NCBI RefSeq assembly: GCF_001905125.1
Contig: NZ_LWLE01000001.1
Span: forward strand, 648,880-712,879
Length of the DNA stretch: 64,000 nucleotides
Direction of reading: 5' to 3'
From: Streptomyces sp. TSRI0281
GTDB taxonomy: Bacteria; Actinomycetota; Actinomycetes; Streptomycetales; Streptomycetaceae
A program made the translations under genes and the position numbers. The notes under the pieces were generated by a model, which had not been told where the DNA came from, did not search any database, and saw only the letters and a program-made list of their open reading frames with translations. Numbering within the stretch: position 1 is the stretch's first letter; each line of letters opens with the position of its first letter. Below, in pieces: positions 44,004 through 50,944 of the stretch.

Positions 44004-45053
44004 TCACGCGCTGAGCGGGTCCGGTTCACGTAAGGCTTCGGCCCAGTAGCCCCGGCAGTCGCGGCAGGGGCCCGCGACCGGTGAGCGGAAGGCCCGGTCG
44101 CAGTCGTCGCAGTTCTGCATCGGGACGACCGGCGGCGCCGTCGGCAGCAGGGGTGGCAGCAGGGCGATGAGCCGGTGCCGGAGGAGTTTCGCCGGGTGCT
44201 TGAGCGGGACGGGGAGGTCACCGGTCAGGGCGGCGCGGAGGGTGGCCGGGGTGGCGCCGCGTTCGAGCCAGGCGGCGGCACCGGGCGTGAGCTCCTGAAC
44301 GTCGCGCTCGGAGAGGACCAGCTGAGCCACCGTACGCGGAAGACCGGCGAGGAGATCGGCAGCCGCCCGGTGCAACTGGGGCGTCAGGGCCTGCGGTACG
44401 GGGAGCGGCGGGGGCGGCGGTTTGGGCGCGGTGGGCGGCGGTACGAGGCGTGACGCGGGGGCGGGCTTCCGTACGGACGTCGGCGCGGGGGCGGACTCTC
44501 GTACGGACGTCGGCGCGGGCGCCGCAGCAGGCCGGGGCGTCGGCGCGGGGGCGGGCTCTCGTACGGACGTTGGCGCGGGAGTCGGCTCCCGTACGGGCGT
44601 CGGGGCGGGCGCCGCAGCGGGCCGGGGCGGCGATGCTCGCTTCGGCGCCTTCGGAGATCCCGGACCGCTGGTGTTCCTCGGGTTCTTCGGGGCTTCCTGC
44701 GGGCGTCGGTCGTGCTCCGGCAGGTTGTAGGACTCCGTACGCGTCGCGATGCGGCCGTCGCGAAGGTGGAAGCGGACCCGCCGCAGGAAGCCATGAACCT
44801 CCAGCTCGCGCAGCGCGGCGGCGATGCACGTCTCGCCCTCCTTGAAACGCTCGGCGAGCACCTTGATGCCGACCTTCGTTCCGGCGGGCAGCGACTGGAT
44901 GTACGTGCTGAGGCCGATCGCGACCAGCGACAGATCGCCGTGCTGGGAAAGGGCGTTGGAGATGATCGTGAAGCGCTCGGTGAGCCGGACGTTGAGGTGC
45001 ACGACACCGGATGACGGGGCAGGCGGGGGCACGCTAATCTGCTGGGTATCCAT
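44004..45053 (-). CDS. Winged-helix protein with Pro/Ala repeat linker and C-terminal zinc ribbon
   Basis: A 349-residue protein, ATG 45053. Residues 10-110 form a winged-helix domain common in Streptomyces 'helix-turn-helix domain-containing' proteins (LTERFTIISNALSQHGDLSL; GIKVLAERFKEGETCIAAAL). Residues about 120-215 are a low-complexity linker with repeats of APAPTSVRE(P/S), encoded by repetitive DNA at 44450-44600. The C-terminus has two CxxC pairs (CDDCDRAF...CRDCRGYW), a likely zinc ribbon. DNA-binding protein of unknown target, divergent from the RiPP-like operon. Confidence 0.8.
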   Translation of the reverse strand: MDTQQISVPPPAPSSGVVHLNVRLTERFTIISNALSQHGDLSLVAIGLSTYIQSLPAGTKVGIKVLAERFKEGETCIAAALRELEVHGFLRRVRFHLRDGRIATRTESYNLPEHDRRPQEAPKNPRNTSGPGSPKAPKRASPPRPAAAPAPTPVREPTPAPTSVREPAPAPTPRPAAAPAPTSVRESAPAPTSVRKPAPASRLVPPPTAPKPPPPPLPVPQALTPQLHRAAADLLAGLPRTVAQLVLSERDVQELTPGAAAWLERGATPATLRAALTGDLPVPLKHPAKLLRHRLIALLPPLLPTAPPVVPMQNCDDCDRAFRSPVAGPCRDCRGYWAEALREPDPLSA

Positions 45054-45525
45054 CGGGAAGCTCCTACTTCCTCGGCGGCCAGACCCTCGATCGGGATTGC
45101 AGCCCGGTCGGGGGTCGTCGCATGTCTGGGGTGGTGAGCGTGAGCATATGCCAGCCAACCAGCCCGAAATCCAGTCCAGTTGGCAAACCTCACCCGTGTG
45201 AGTGACGCCCCGCAGATGACCGGGGACAGGGGTGGGGAAGGGTTCTTTCTTCTCGGTCCTTGAAAAGCTTTTACGTCGTGACCCACCGGGACCCGCTCCA
45301 CCGCGACGCCCCGCCCCACGACACGGCACACCGGGTCGCGGCCGGTCACGATCCGGTGCCGCTCGGTGCACCGGATTCCGGGTTCGCCCCCTGCCTCCCC
45401 CACGGAAGTGCGTACGTCCAAGGAAGTTGAAACCGCGCCTAGTTCAAGGTGCGGAGACGGGCCCACGGTGGTGTGATGGTGAGAGGAATGTTGAACCAAA
45501 CCAACGCACGGCGGAGATGGTCATC
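45054..45525. other. 472-bp divergent intergenic region upstream of the RiPP-like operon
   Basis: No credible gene. It holds a 10-bp palindrome AAAAGCTTTT at about 45263 and inverted TTGAA/TTCAA (45427-45431, 45443-45447). The AT-rich segment near 45240-45280 is a likely promoter region for one of the divergent genes. An open frame from 45232 runs into the precursor but lacks coding character before 45520. Confidence 0.5.
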
Positions 45526-45801
45526 ATGGCCTCCTTCAAGCTCGGAGATCCGGTTGAACAGGAACGAAGGGGACTGACGAAGTTCTCTTCCGCGGCTGCG
45601 GCGGCAGCGCCCCCGGTCGTCCTGCGGGTCCAGCCCGAGTCCTATATCTACCTGCAGACCCCGGAGGAGTTGCGGGCGTGGGAAGAAGGGGTTCGGGCCA
45701 CGACCGGCCTCAGGATCGATGCCAGCTACATGGCGGGCTCGGCGTCCGAGTCCTGCTCGTGCGGTTGCACCGATGACTGCTGCGTGGACTGTCCCGAATA
45801 A
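45526..45801 (+). CDS. Putative RiPP precursor peptide with Cys-rich acidic core
   Basis: A 91-residue peptide starting at ATG 45526, nine bases after GGAG; ATG 45517 is an alternative without spacing. The leader has an Ala run (23-28) and a conserved-looking block LRVQPESYIYLQTPEELRAW. The C-terminal 18 residues read SESCSCGCTDDCCVDCPE in two parts (SESCSCGC, TDDCCVDCPE): six Cys (77, 79, 81, 85, 86, 89), with Ser, Thr and five acidic residues. Its TAA shares one base with the ATG of an ATP-grasp ligase. This arrangement fits a ribosomally made, post-translationally modified peptide, probably of graspetide type; product unknown. A metal-binding small protein is the main alternative. Confidence 0.7.
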   Translation: MASFKLGDPVEQERRGLTKFSSAAAAAAPPVVLRVQPESYIYLQTPEELRAWEEGVRATTGLRIDASYMAGSASESCSCGCTDDCCVDCPE

Positions 45802-46739
45802 TGATCCTCACCGTATCGATCGAGGATGATCTCCACACACTCGCCATCCGCGAGGCCGCGGCCCGCCGCCACTACGGCCCGTTCCATGTCGTCGAATGCG
45901 ACCGGATCAGCGGTCGGCCCAGCCTCAGTTGGAGTTCGCACCGGGACTCGCCCGCCACGGTTCTGACCTCCGAGGGGATCGCGGTACCGCTGGAGGACGT
46001 CTCGGCGCTGTGGTGGCGGCGGATGAGGGCGAACCAGCAGAACTCCGCGGATGCGGCGAACGACCACGAGCGGCGGCTGGTCAACAACGACTGCCGCGGA
46101 GCGCTCGGAGGCATGTTGGCGGCCGCTTTCGCAGGCCGGTGGGTGTCGTCCCCGGAGGCGACCGACCGTGCGGCGGACAAGCTGTACCAGCTCGCCGTCG
46201 CACGGGAGGAAGGCTTCCGGGTACCGCGCACCCTGGTGTCGCAGTCGCGCCAGGAGGTCATCGATTTCGTCCGCCGCACCGGCCGGGTCATCGTGAAGCC
46301 GGTGCTGGGGGCGAGCGGACCGCTGATGTTCACTCAGTACCTCGACGACCCGTCCTCGATCCCCGAGGAGTCCTTCCGGGTGTGCCCCGCCGTCTACCAG
46401 GAGTACATCCCCGGCAGGCATCACATCAGGCTCAACTGCTTCGGCGAGGACATGTGCGCGGCCCTCATCGAAACGGGCCGGCTCGACTGGCGCCCCGACC
46501 TGAACGTCCCCATCTCGAAGTGGGAGGTTCCGGAACCACTCGCCCGGCAGGTCACATCAGTCCTGCGTCGGCTCAGCCTGCGCATGGGGATCATCGACAT
46601 CAAGCTGATGCCGGACGGCGAACCGGTATGGCTGGAGGTCAACCCCCAGGGGCAGTTCCTGTTCCTGGAACCCCTCCTGGGCGAACCACTGGCCGACCGC
46701 TTCCTGGACTTCCTCATCTCGGAGGCCGCCGACGCCTAG
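45801..46739 (+). CDS. MvdC/MvdD-like ATP-grasp ligase (graspetide-type RiPP maturase)
   Basis: A 312-residue ATP-grasp enzyme. The N-terminal pre-ATP-grasp domain ends with VSALWWRRMR, typical of MvdD-like proteins. ATP-binding elements: DKLYQLAVAREEGFRVPRT, RVIVKPVLGASG, VYQEYIPGRHHIRLNCFG, and the Mg-binding end GIIDIKLMPDGEPVWLEVNP followed by GQFLFLE. In graspetides these enzymes activate Asp/Glu side chains to form ester or amide bonds in the core. It starts at the stop of the Cys-rich peptide gene (TAATG), indicating coupling. No protease or transporter is adjacent. Directly downstream lies a broken IS fragment. Confidence 0.85.
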   Translation: MILTVSIEDDLHTLAIREAAARRHYGPFHVVECDRISGRPSLSWSSHRDSPATVLTSEGIAVPLEDVSALWWRRMRANQQNSADAANDHERRLVNNDCRGALGGMLAAAFAGRWVSSPEATDRAADKLYQLAVAREEGFRVPRTLVSQSRQEVIDFVRRTGRVIVKPVLGASGPLMFTQYLDDPSSIPEESFRVCPAVYQEYIPGRHHIRLNCFGEDMCAALIETGRLDWRPDLNVPISKWEVPEPLARQVTSVLRRLSLRMGIIDIKLMPDGEPVWLEVNPQGQFLFLEPLLGEPLADRFLDFLISEAADA

Positions 46740-46740
46740 C

Positions 46741-46990
46741 GTCTGTGGTGAAAGTGCTGGTCACAGCCACTCGTTGAGGACTGCGACCAGCACGGTCGCC
46801 CCGTAGCGGACCGCGAGCCCGTCCTACCTCGTGGCCCCGGCCCGGTGTCACTTGAGGCGGTGATCCGGCACCCGACCGCGTGCCGCTGCTGGTAGTCGTC
46901 CTTGTCGAACTCGGGCGGCCGTCCGCCTCGCGATCCGCGCTTGAGGCGGTTGCGGACGCGGTCCGTCAGGACCCTGATCCGCTTGCTTGG
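46741..46990 (-). mobile_element. IS5-family transposase 3' fragment
   Basis: On the minus strand this encodes DRVRNRLKRGSRGGRPPEFD, then HAVGC, and after frameshifts plus an internal TAG the typical end AVRYGATVLVAVLNEWL followed by TGA. The IS end sequence GTCTGTGGTGAAAGTGCTGG lies at 46741-46760, one base after the ATP-grasp stop codon. The 5' part of the transposase is missing. Confidence 0.85.
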
Positions 46991-47051
46991 AGTGCACTCC
47001 AGGGACATAGCGTTGAGACAGCTGAACCGAACACCCAATGCGTCGACGCAT
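46989..47051. promoter_or_regulatory. Two perfect palindromes upstream of the SDR gene
   Basis: GGAGTGCACTCC (46989-47000) and ATGCGTCGACGCAT (47038-47051) lie in the 95 bp before the SDR start. The second covers the alternative ATG 47038. They may be operators; no dedicated regulator is next to the gene. Confidence 0.4.
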
Positions 47052-47082
47052 CATTGCGCACGACCAACTGGAATGGCGGAAA

Positions 47083-47877
47083 GTGGTAGACAACCAATTC
47101 ACCACGCATGCAGAACTCTTCGATCTGCGTGGAAAGCGCGCGCTCGTCACCGGTGGCACCCGAGGCATCGGAATGATGATCGCGCGTGGCCTTCTCCAGG
47201 CGGGCGTCCGCCTGGTCATCAGCTCACGCAACGCGGAAGCCTGCGCTCAGGCGCAGGAACAGCTGTCCAAGTTCGGTGAGGTGCGGGCCATCCCCGCCGA
47301 CCTGTCCCGCCACGACGAGTGTCGGCGACTGTCCGACCTCGTCACCGCCGACTCGGAGCGTCTCGACATCCTCGTCAACAACGCGGGCGCCATGTGGGAC
47401 GAGCCGCTGGCGACGTTCCCGGACGCGGCCTGGGACACGGTCGTCGACCTCAACCTGAAGTCGCCGTTCTGGCTGGTCCAGGCGCTGCTGCCCGCACTTC
47501 GCAGGGCGGGCACCGCCGACGATCCCGCGCGGATCATCAACATCGGCAGCATCGCCGCCATCCACATCCCCCAGCGGCCCAACTACTCGTACTCCAGCAG
47601 CAAGGCCGCACTGCATCAACTCACCAGAGTGCTCGCCAAGGAACTGGGACCGCAGCACGTCACCGTGAACGCCGTGGCGCCAGGACCGTTCCCGTCGGCG
47701 ATGATGGCCGCAACCCTCGATGAGTTCGGCGAGGCGATCGCGGCGTCGGCCCCACTACGCCGGATCGGCCGCGACGACGACATGGCGGGTGTCGCCGTGT
47801 TCCTCGCCAGCCGGGCAGGCGCATACCTCACAGGCACCGTGATCCCCGTCGACGGCGGCATTGCCACAACCGCGTAG
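47083..47877 (+). CDS. Short-chain dehydrogenase/reductase between IS fragments
   Basis: A 264-residue SDR; GTG 47083 gives VDNQFTTHAELFDLRGKRALV; ATG 47038 is an alternative. Cofactor motif VTGGTRGIGMMIARGLL, NNAG in ILVNNAGAMWDE, catalytic YSYSSSKAAL (Tyr/Lys), Ser in INIGSIAAI. Classical SDR ending GTVIPVDGGIATTA. It stands between two oppositely oriented IS5-family fragments whose ends form a 30-bp inverted repeat (46741-46770, 48131-48160), so it may have been mobilised with them. Substrate unknown. Confidence 0.88.
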   Translation: MVDNQFTTHAELFDLRGKRALVTGGTRGIGMMIARGLLQAGVRLVISSRNAEACAQAQEQLSKFGEVRAIPADLSRHDECRRLSDLVTADSERLDILVNNAGAMWDEPLATFPDAAWDTVVDLNLKSPFWLVQALLPALRRAGTADDPARIINIGSIAAIHIPQRPNYSYSSSKAALHQLTRVLAKELGPQHVTVNAVAPGPFPSAMMAATLDEFGEAIAASAPLRRIGRDDDMAGVAVFLASRAGAYLTGTVIPVDGGIATTA

Positions 47878-47886
47878 GCCGCCCAG

Positions 47887-48161
47887 GGTCTGTTGGCGAA
47901 AGTTGATCCTGATCGTTAGGGCCTGATCACCTGGGACGTGAACATCGGCTCCACGGTCTGCCGGGCCCACCAGCACGCGGCCGGGGCGGCGAAAAGGGGG
48001 ATCTCCAGAAGGAACCGTCCGGCGGGACCACCGTCGAGCCGGCCGACCACGGGCTCGGACGCTCCCGGGGCGGCCTGACCAGGCTCACGGTCCGCTACGA
48101 GGCGACCGTGCTGATCACAGTCCTCAAAGAGTGGCTGTGGCCAGCACTTTCACCACAGACC
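47887..48161 (+). mobile_element. Internally deleted IS5-family element (275 bp)
   Basis: Encodes on the plus strand LITWDVNIGSTVCRAHQHAAG, then with a frameshift EPADHGLGRSRGG joined directly to LTVRYEATVLITVLKEWLW; the catalytic middle is deleted and the normal stop is TGG. Ends: GTCTGTTGGCGAAAGTT (left) and the reverse complement of GTCTGTGGTGAAAGTGCTGG (right). CCAG flanks both sides (47883-47886, 48162-48165) and may be a target duplication. Starts 10 bp after the SDR stop. Confidence 0.8.
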
Positions 48162-48215
48162 CCAGACGGCCGGGAATTGGCGGGCGATCTAGGCCGTGTA
48201 TCGAAAGTTGGGTGT

Positions 48216-48791
48216 TCACAAGTGACCCGGTTGACGTTTGACCAGAGTTGCGAGGCCCTCGATGAGGGGGGCGGGGTCGAGGTCTGGGTCGAGCGTGCGC
48301 TGGAGCAGGAAGCCGTCCATCGCTGCGGTGAGGGTCACTGCTGCGGCGAGCGGCCGGGCAACTCCTTGTTCGGCGAACCAGTCATGCAGTCGTTGTCGGA
48401 GCTGGAACAGGGAAGCGGCGATGTCGGTGCGCAGTTGAGCGTCCCGGTTTGCCGCTACAAGGGATTCGTACAGCAGTAGCAGTTCCGGGTCGCGTGAGTC
48501 GCTGGCGCACAGCGAGCGGAGGATCAGTTCAACGGCCACTGTCGGGTCCTGTTGTGACAGGGCCCCGTTGATGCGGTCAAGGAAGAACATTCGGATCTTG
48601 CCTGCTGCGGCGATGCGCCGGAGTTCGCTGATGCTTCCTACGTGGTAGTGGATCACGCCGGTGTTCACGCCTGCGCGCTCCGCGACACGTCTGCTGGTCA
48701 CACCGCCCCAGCCCACCTCGGGGATGAGGGAGGCTGCGGCCTCGATGATCTTCTCCCGGGTGCTCGCTCCGGCGGGGGGGACGGCGTTCAC
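48216..48791 (-). CDS. TetR-family regulator (IS-bounded cassette)
   Basis: A 191-residue protein from GTG 48791 that overlaps the stop of the membrane-protein gene (GTGA). HTH: TREKIIEAAASLIPEVGWGG, RVAERAGVNTGVIHYHVGSISEL. The C-terminal ligand domain ends LIEGLATLVKRQPGHL. Coupled downstream of the membrane protein, so it probably autoregulates both through the TTGGACGA/TCGTCCAA site upstream. Confidence 0.9.
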   Translation of the reverse strand: MNAVPPAGASTREKIIEAAASLIPEVGWGGVTSRRVAERAGVNTGVIHYHVGSISELRRIAAAGKIRMFFLDRINGALSQQDPTVAVELILRSLCASDSRDPELLLLYESLVAANRDAQLRTDIAASLFQLRQRLHDWFAEQGVARPLAAAVTLTAAMDGFLLQRTLDPDLDPAPLIEGLATLVKRQPGHL

Positions 48792-49177
48792 AGTCGAATT
48801 CCCTGGATCGCGATCACGGCGCCCACGCCGGCCGAGGCCAGTGCGATGGCTTCGAGAACGAGCAGTTGGACCGGGAGCCGGTCGGGCACGACGGGGAACA
48901 CCGCGCCGAGGTCGGCCGCGAAGACCACGGCGTAGCCCAGGCTCAGGACCAGCGCCGCCACGAACACCCAGCCCTGGCCCGCCATCGCGAACCCGGCCAC
49001 CACGAAACTCGCCAGCCCGAGGGAGGTGAGGTAGGCATTGAACCCGTTGTACTGCCAGCGGGGGAGCGAGGAGAAATCCCTCGTGTCGACGAGCTTCCCC
49101 GGGACCATAGGGATCAGCAGGAGTGCCTCCCAGACCAGGAATGCCCCGGTCAAGGTCGTCAGTAGGGAATGTTCCAT
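48788..49177 (-). CDS. Four-helix membrane protein (IS-bounded cassette)
   Basis: A 129-residue integral membrane protein; ATG 49177 follows ggagaac, with GTG 49180 as alternative. Four helices: LTTLTGAFLVWEALLLIPMV, YLTSLGLASFVVAGFAMAG, WVFVAALVLSLGYAVVFAAD and VQLLVLEAIALASAGVGAVI. A charged loop DTRDFSSLPRWQYNGFNAYL separates helices 1 and 2. Family unknown; first gene of the two-gene operon with TetR. Confidence 0.8.
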   Translation of the reverse strand: MEHSLLTTLTGAFLVWEALLLIPMVPGKLVDTRDFSSLPRWQYNGFNAYLTSLGLASFVVAGFAMAGQGWVFVAALVLSLGYAVVFAADLGAVFPVVPDRLPVQLLVLEAIALASAGVGAVIAIQGIRL

Positions 49178-49204
49178 CACGTTCTCCAGGGGCGTAGAGG
49201 TCGG

Positions 49205-49948
49205 TCAATCCACTCGTCTTGGACGATAGTCCTGGACACTCGTCCAAATCAAGTCGGTTGGGACCTGGTTCACCTGCCCCTGGGTAGTCCGAAGGCGGAA
49301 ATCGTCACGCATACCGGTCACAGCCAGGTTTTTGCCGGAGGCGTACGCCTTGTCAGCACGCACCCGATCGGGGCGGACACGTGGCCGGCCCGGCCCGATG
49401 CGGGGCACGCGAACCTTTGCCAGTACGGGTTCGAACTGCGGCGAGTCTCCGCGCTGTCCTGCAGTGATCACGATCGACATGGGCTTCTGACCCTGCTCGA
49501 CGGCCAGGTGGAGCTTGGTGGTGAACCCGCCGCGCGACCTTCCCAGCCCATGATCACGAGGCTCGGTGAAGATGCCGCCCGCTGGTTCCTTCTGCAGGTC
49601 GCCCTGCTTGCGGGCCCCGGCCGCGTGCTGGTGGGCGCGGCAGAGCGTGGAGTCGACGCTCAAGTCCCACGTGATCACACCCTTCGCGTCGGCCAGGGAC
49701 TGGAGCCGGGTGAGAATCCGCTGCCAGGTGCCGTTTCGCTGCCACCGGCGGAACAGGTCGTAGATCCGGCCCCACGGTCCGTACTTCACGGGGACGTCCC
49801 GCCACGGAACGCCTGTCCGGACCCGGAACCGTATGCCGTCGATCAACTGCCGCCGAGGCCAGACGGGCGGCCGCCCCGCCCTGGCACCCTTCGGCAACAA
49901 CGGCTCCAGCGCCGCCCACTGCTCGTCCGTGAGATCTCCCCGACCCAT
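49205..49948 (-). pseudogene. IS5-family transposase, C-terminally truncated
   Basis: The first 200 residues are a normal IS5-family DDE transposase: MGRGDLTDEQWAALEPLLP, GVPWRDVPVKYGPWGRIYDLF, first catalytic Asp in WDLSVDSTLCRAHQHAAG, second Asp in VRADKAYASGKN. After that point (about 49340) the last 47 residues are unrelated and the region with the catalytic Glu (C-E-x-x-N-R-L-K type) is absent. The missing C-terminal part is of the kind found as a fragment at 46741-46990. Therefore inactive. Confidence 0.85.
49219..49247. promoter_or_regulatory. Putative operator of the cassette's membrane protein/TetR operon
   Basis: TTGGACGA (49219-49226) and TCGTCCAA (49240-49247) are perfect inverted arms with a 13-bp spacer, 42 bp upstream of the membrane-protein start. 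A further GGAC half occurs in the spacer. Fits TetR autoregulation. Confidence 0.65.
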
Positions 49949-49993
49949 GAACCTTGATCATTCACAGCCCAAGATCCACTTTCGGCGCACGGC

Positions 49994-50509
49994 CTAGACG
50001 CCGGTCTGTCCGTCGACGAGTTCACGCACCACATCGAGGTGACCGTTGTGGCGGGAAATCTCCTCGATGAGGTGGAGGACCACCCAGCGCAGGTCCACAT
50101 GGCGGCCGTCGCCGATGGGACGCTCGGCCGTCGAGTCCAGGTCACGGTCGGCCACCAGGCGGCGGTAGCGGGCGCTCTGTTCCTCGTACTCGGCGAGAAG
50201 CCGAGGCAGTGGGACGTCGACCGCTGTCCGCATCTCGGGGTCGGGGTCGTCGTCGGTCGCCGTCGTGAGCGGACCCTCGGGCTCCTCACCGAGGAACATC
50301 ACCTGGATCCAGTGATGTTCGACCCATCGCAGATGGCTGATCAGCCCGCACATCGTCATCAACGGTGAATTCGGGAGCGGCGCCCTGCGGGCATCTTCCT
50401 CGGACACGCCCTCACACTTGGCCCGCGCCGTGTCACGGGCGTAGTCCAGAAAGGTGGCCAGCTGCGTACGTTCGTCCCACGTGGGGGGTGTATCGGTTCG
50501 TTGTGTCAT
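49994..50509 (-). CDS. DinB/DUF664-family protein
   Basis: A 171-residue four-helix-bundle protein. ATG 50509 (MTQRTDTPPTWDERTQLATF). Metal-ligand His positions fit HLRWVEHHWI (first His) and the late RHNGHLDVVRELVDG pair. DinB/YfiT-like proteins act as thiol-dependent transferases or hydrolases in actinomycetes; the exact role is unknown. Its TAG stop (49994-49996) coincides with the CTAG at the right border of the IS-bounded cassette. Confidence 0.88.
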   Translation of the reverse strand: MTQRTDTPPTWDERTQLATFLDYARDTARAKCEGVSEEDARRAPLPNSPLMTMCGLISHLRWVEHHWIQVMFLGEEPEGPLTTATDDDPDPEMRTAVDVPLPRLLAEYEEQSARYRRLVADRDLDSTAERPIGDGRHVDLRWVVLHLIEEISRHNGHLDVVRELVDGQTGV

Positions 50510-50944
50510 CGCGGGTGAGGCTCCCACAGCTCGGACGCGGTGTCGCGTGATTTCGAAGCCGCGCGGGCGAGCGGGCAACCACCGCCTTGCGTCGGCGCGG
50601 CCTGCAAGGTCCGCCGCACAGATCCTGGCGACCCAGAGATCATTCAAATTGCGGGTGGGTTGTCTGCCGGCCGGTCAGGAGTCCGGAGACGGCTCGGACG
50701 TTATCGGGCAGGTCCCACCGAACCCCGCGCGGACGCCGCCGTGCACCTGCGGTTCGAGAGCCTGTCCCGGAGCGGCCGGACCACCGCGTCCACGAGCCCG
50801 GGTTTCCGGTTCGATCGTGCGAGCGGTCGCCGCGGCGCCTTTACCACCCGGCCGTCATCCGGATGCGTACGCCGGAGGGTGGGAGGGCACTGAGCGTGGG
50901 GCGTGTCACGTCCGGCCGCTGGGACGAATCCTTATTTTCCTGGC

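Larger units (their letters stand above)
48193..49993. mobile_element. IS-bounded cassette carrying TetR and membrane-protein genes
   Basis: The ends GCCGTGTATCGAAAGTTGG (48193 on) and, inverted, GCCGTGCGCCGAAAGTGG (to 49993) match in most positions, and CTAG stands directly outside both (48189-48192, 49994-49997). Inside are a TetR gene, a membrane-protein gene and a C-terminally truncated IS5-family transposase. CTAG is a target duplication type seen in the IS5 family (from memory). The layout suggests a transposon derivative that gained cargo. Confidence 0.65.
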
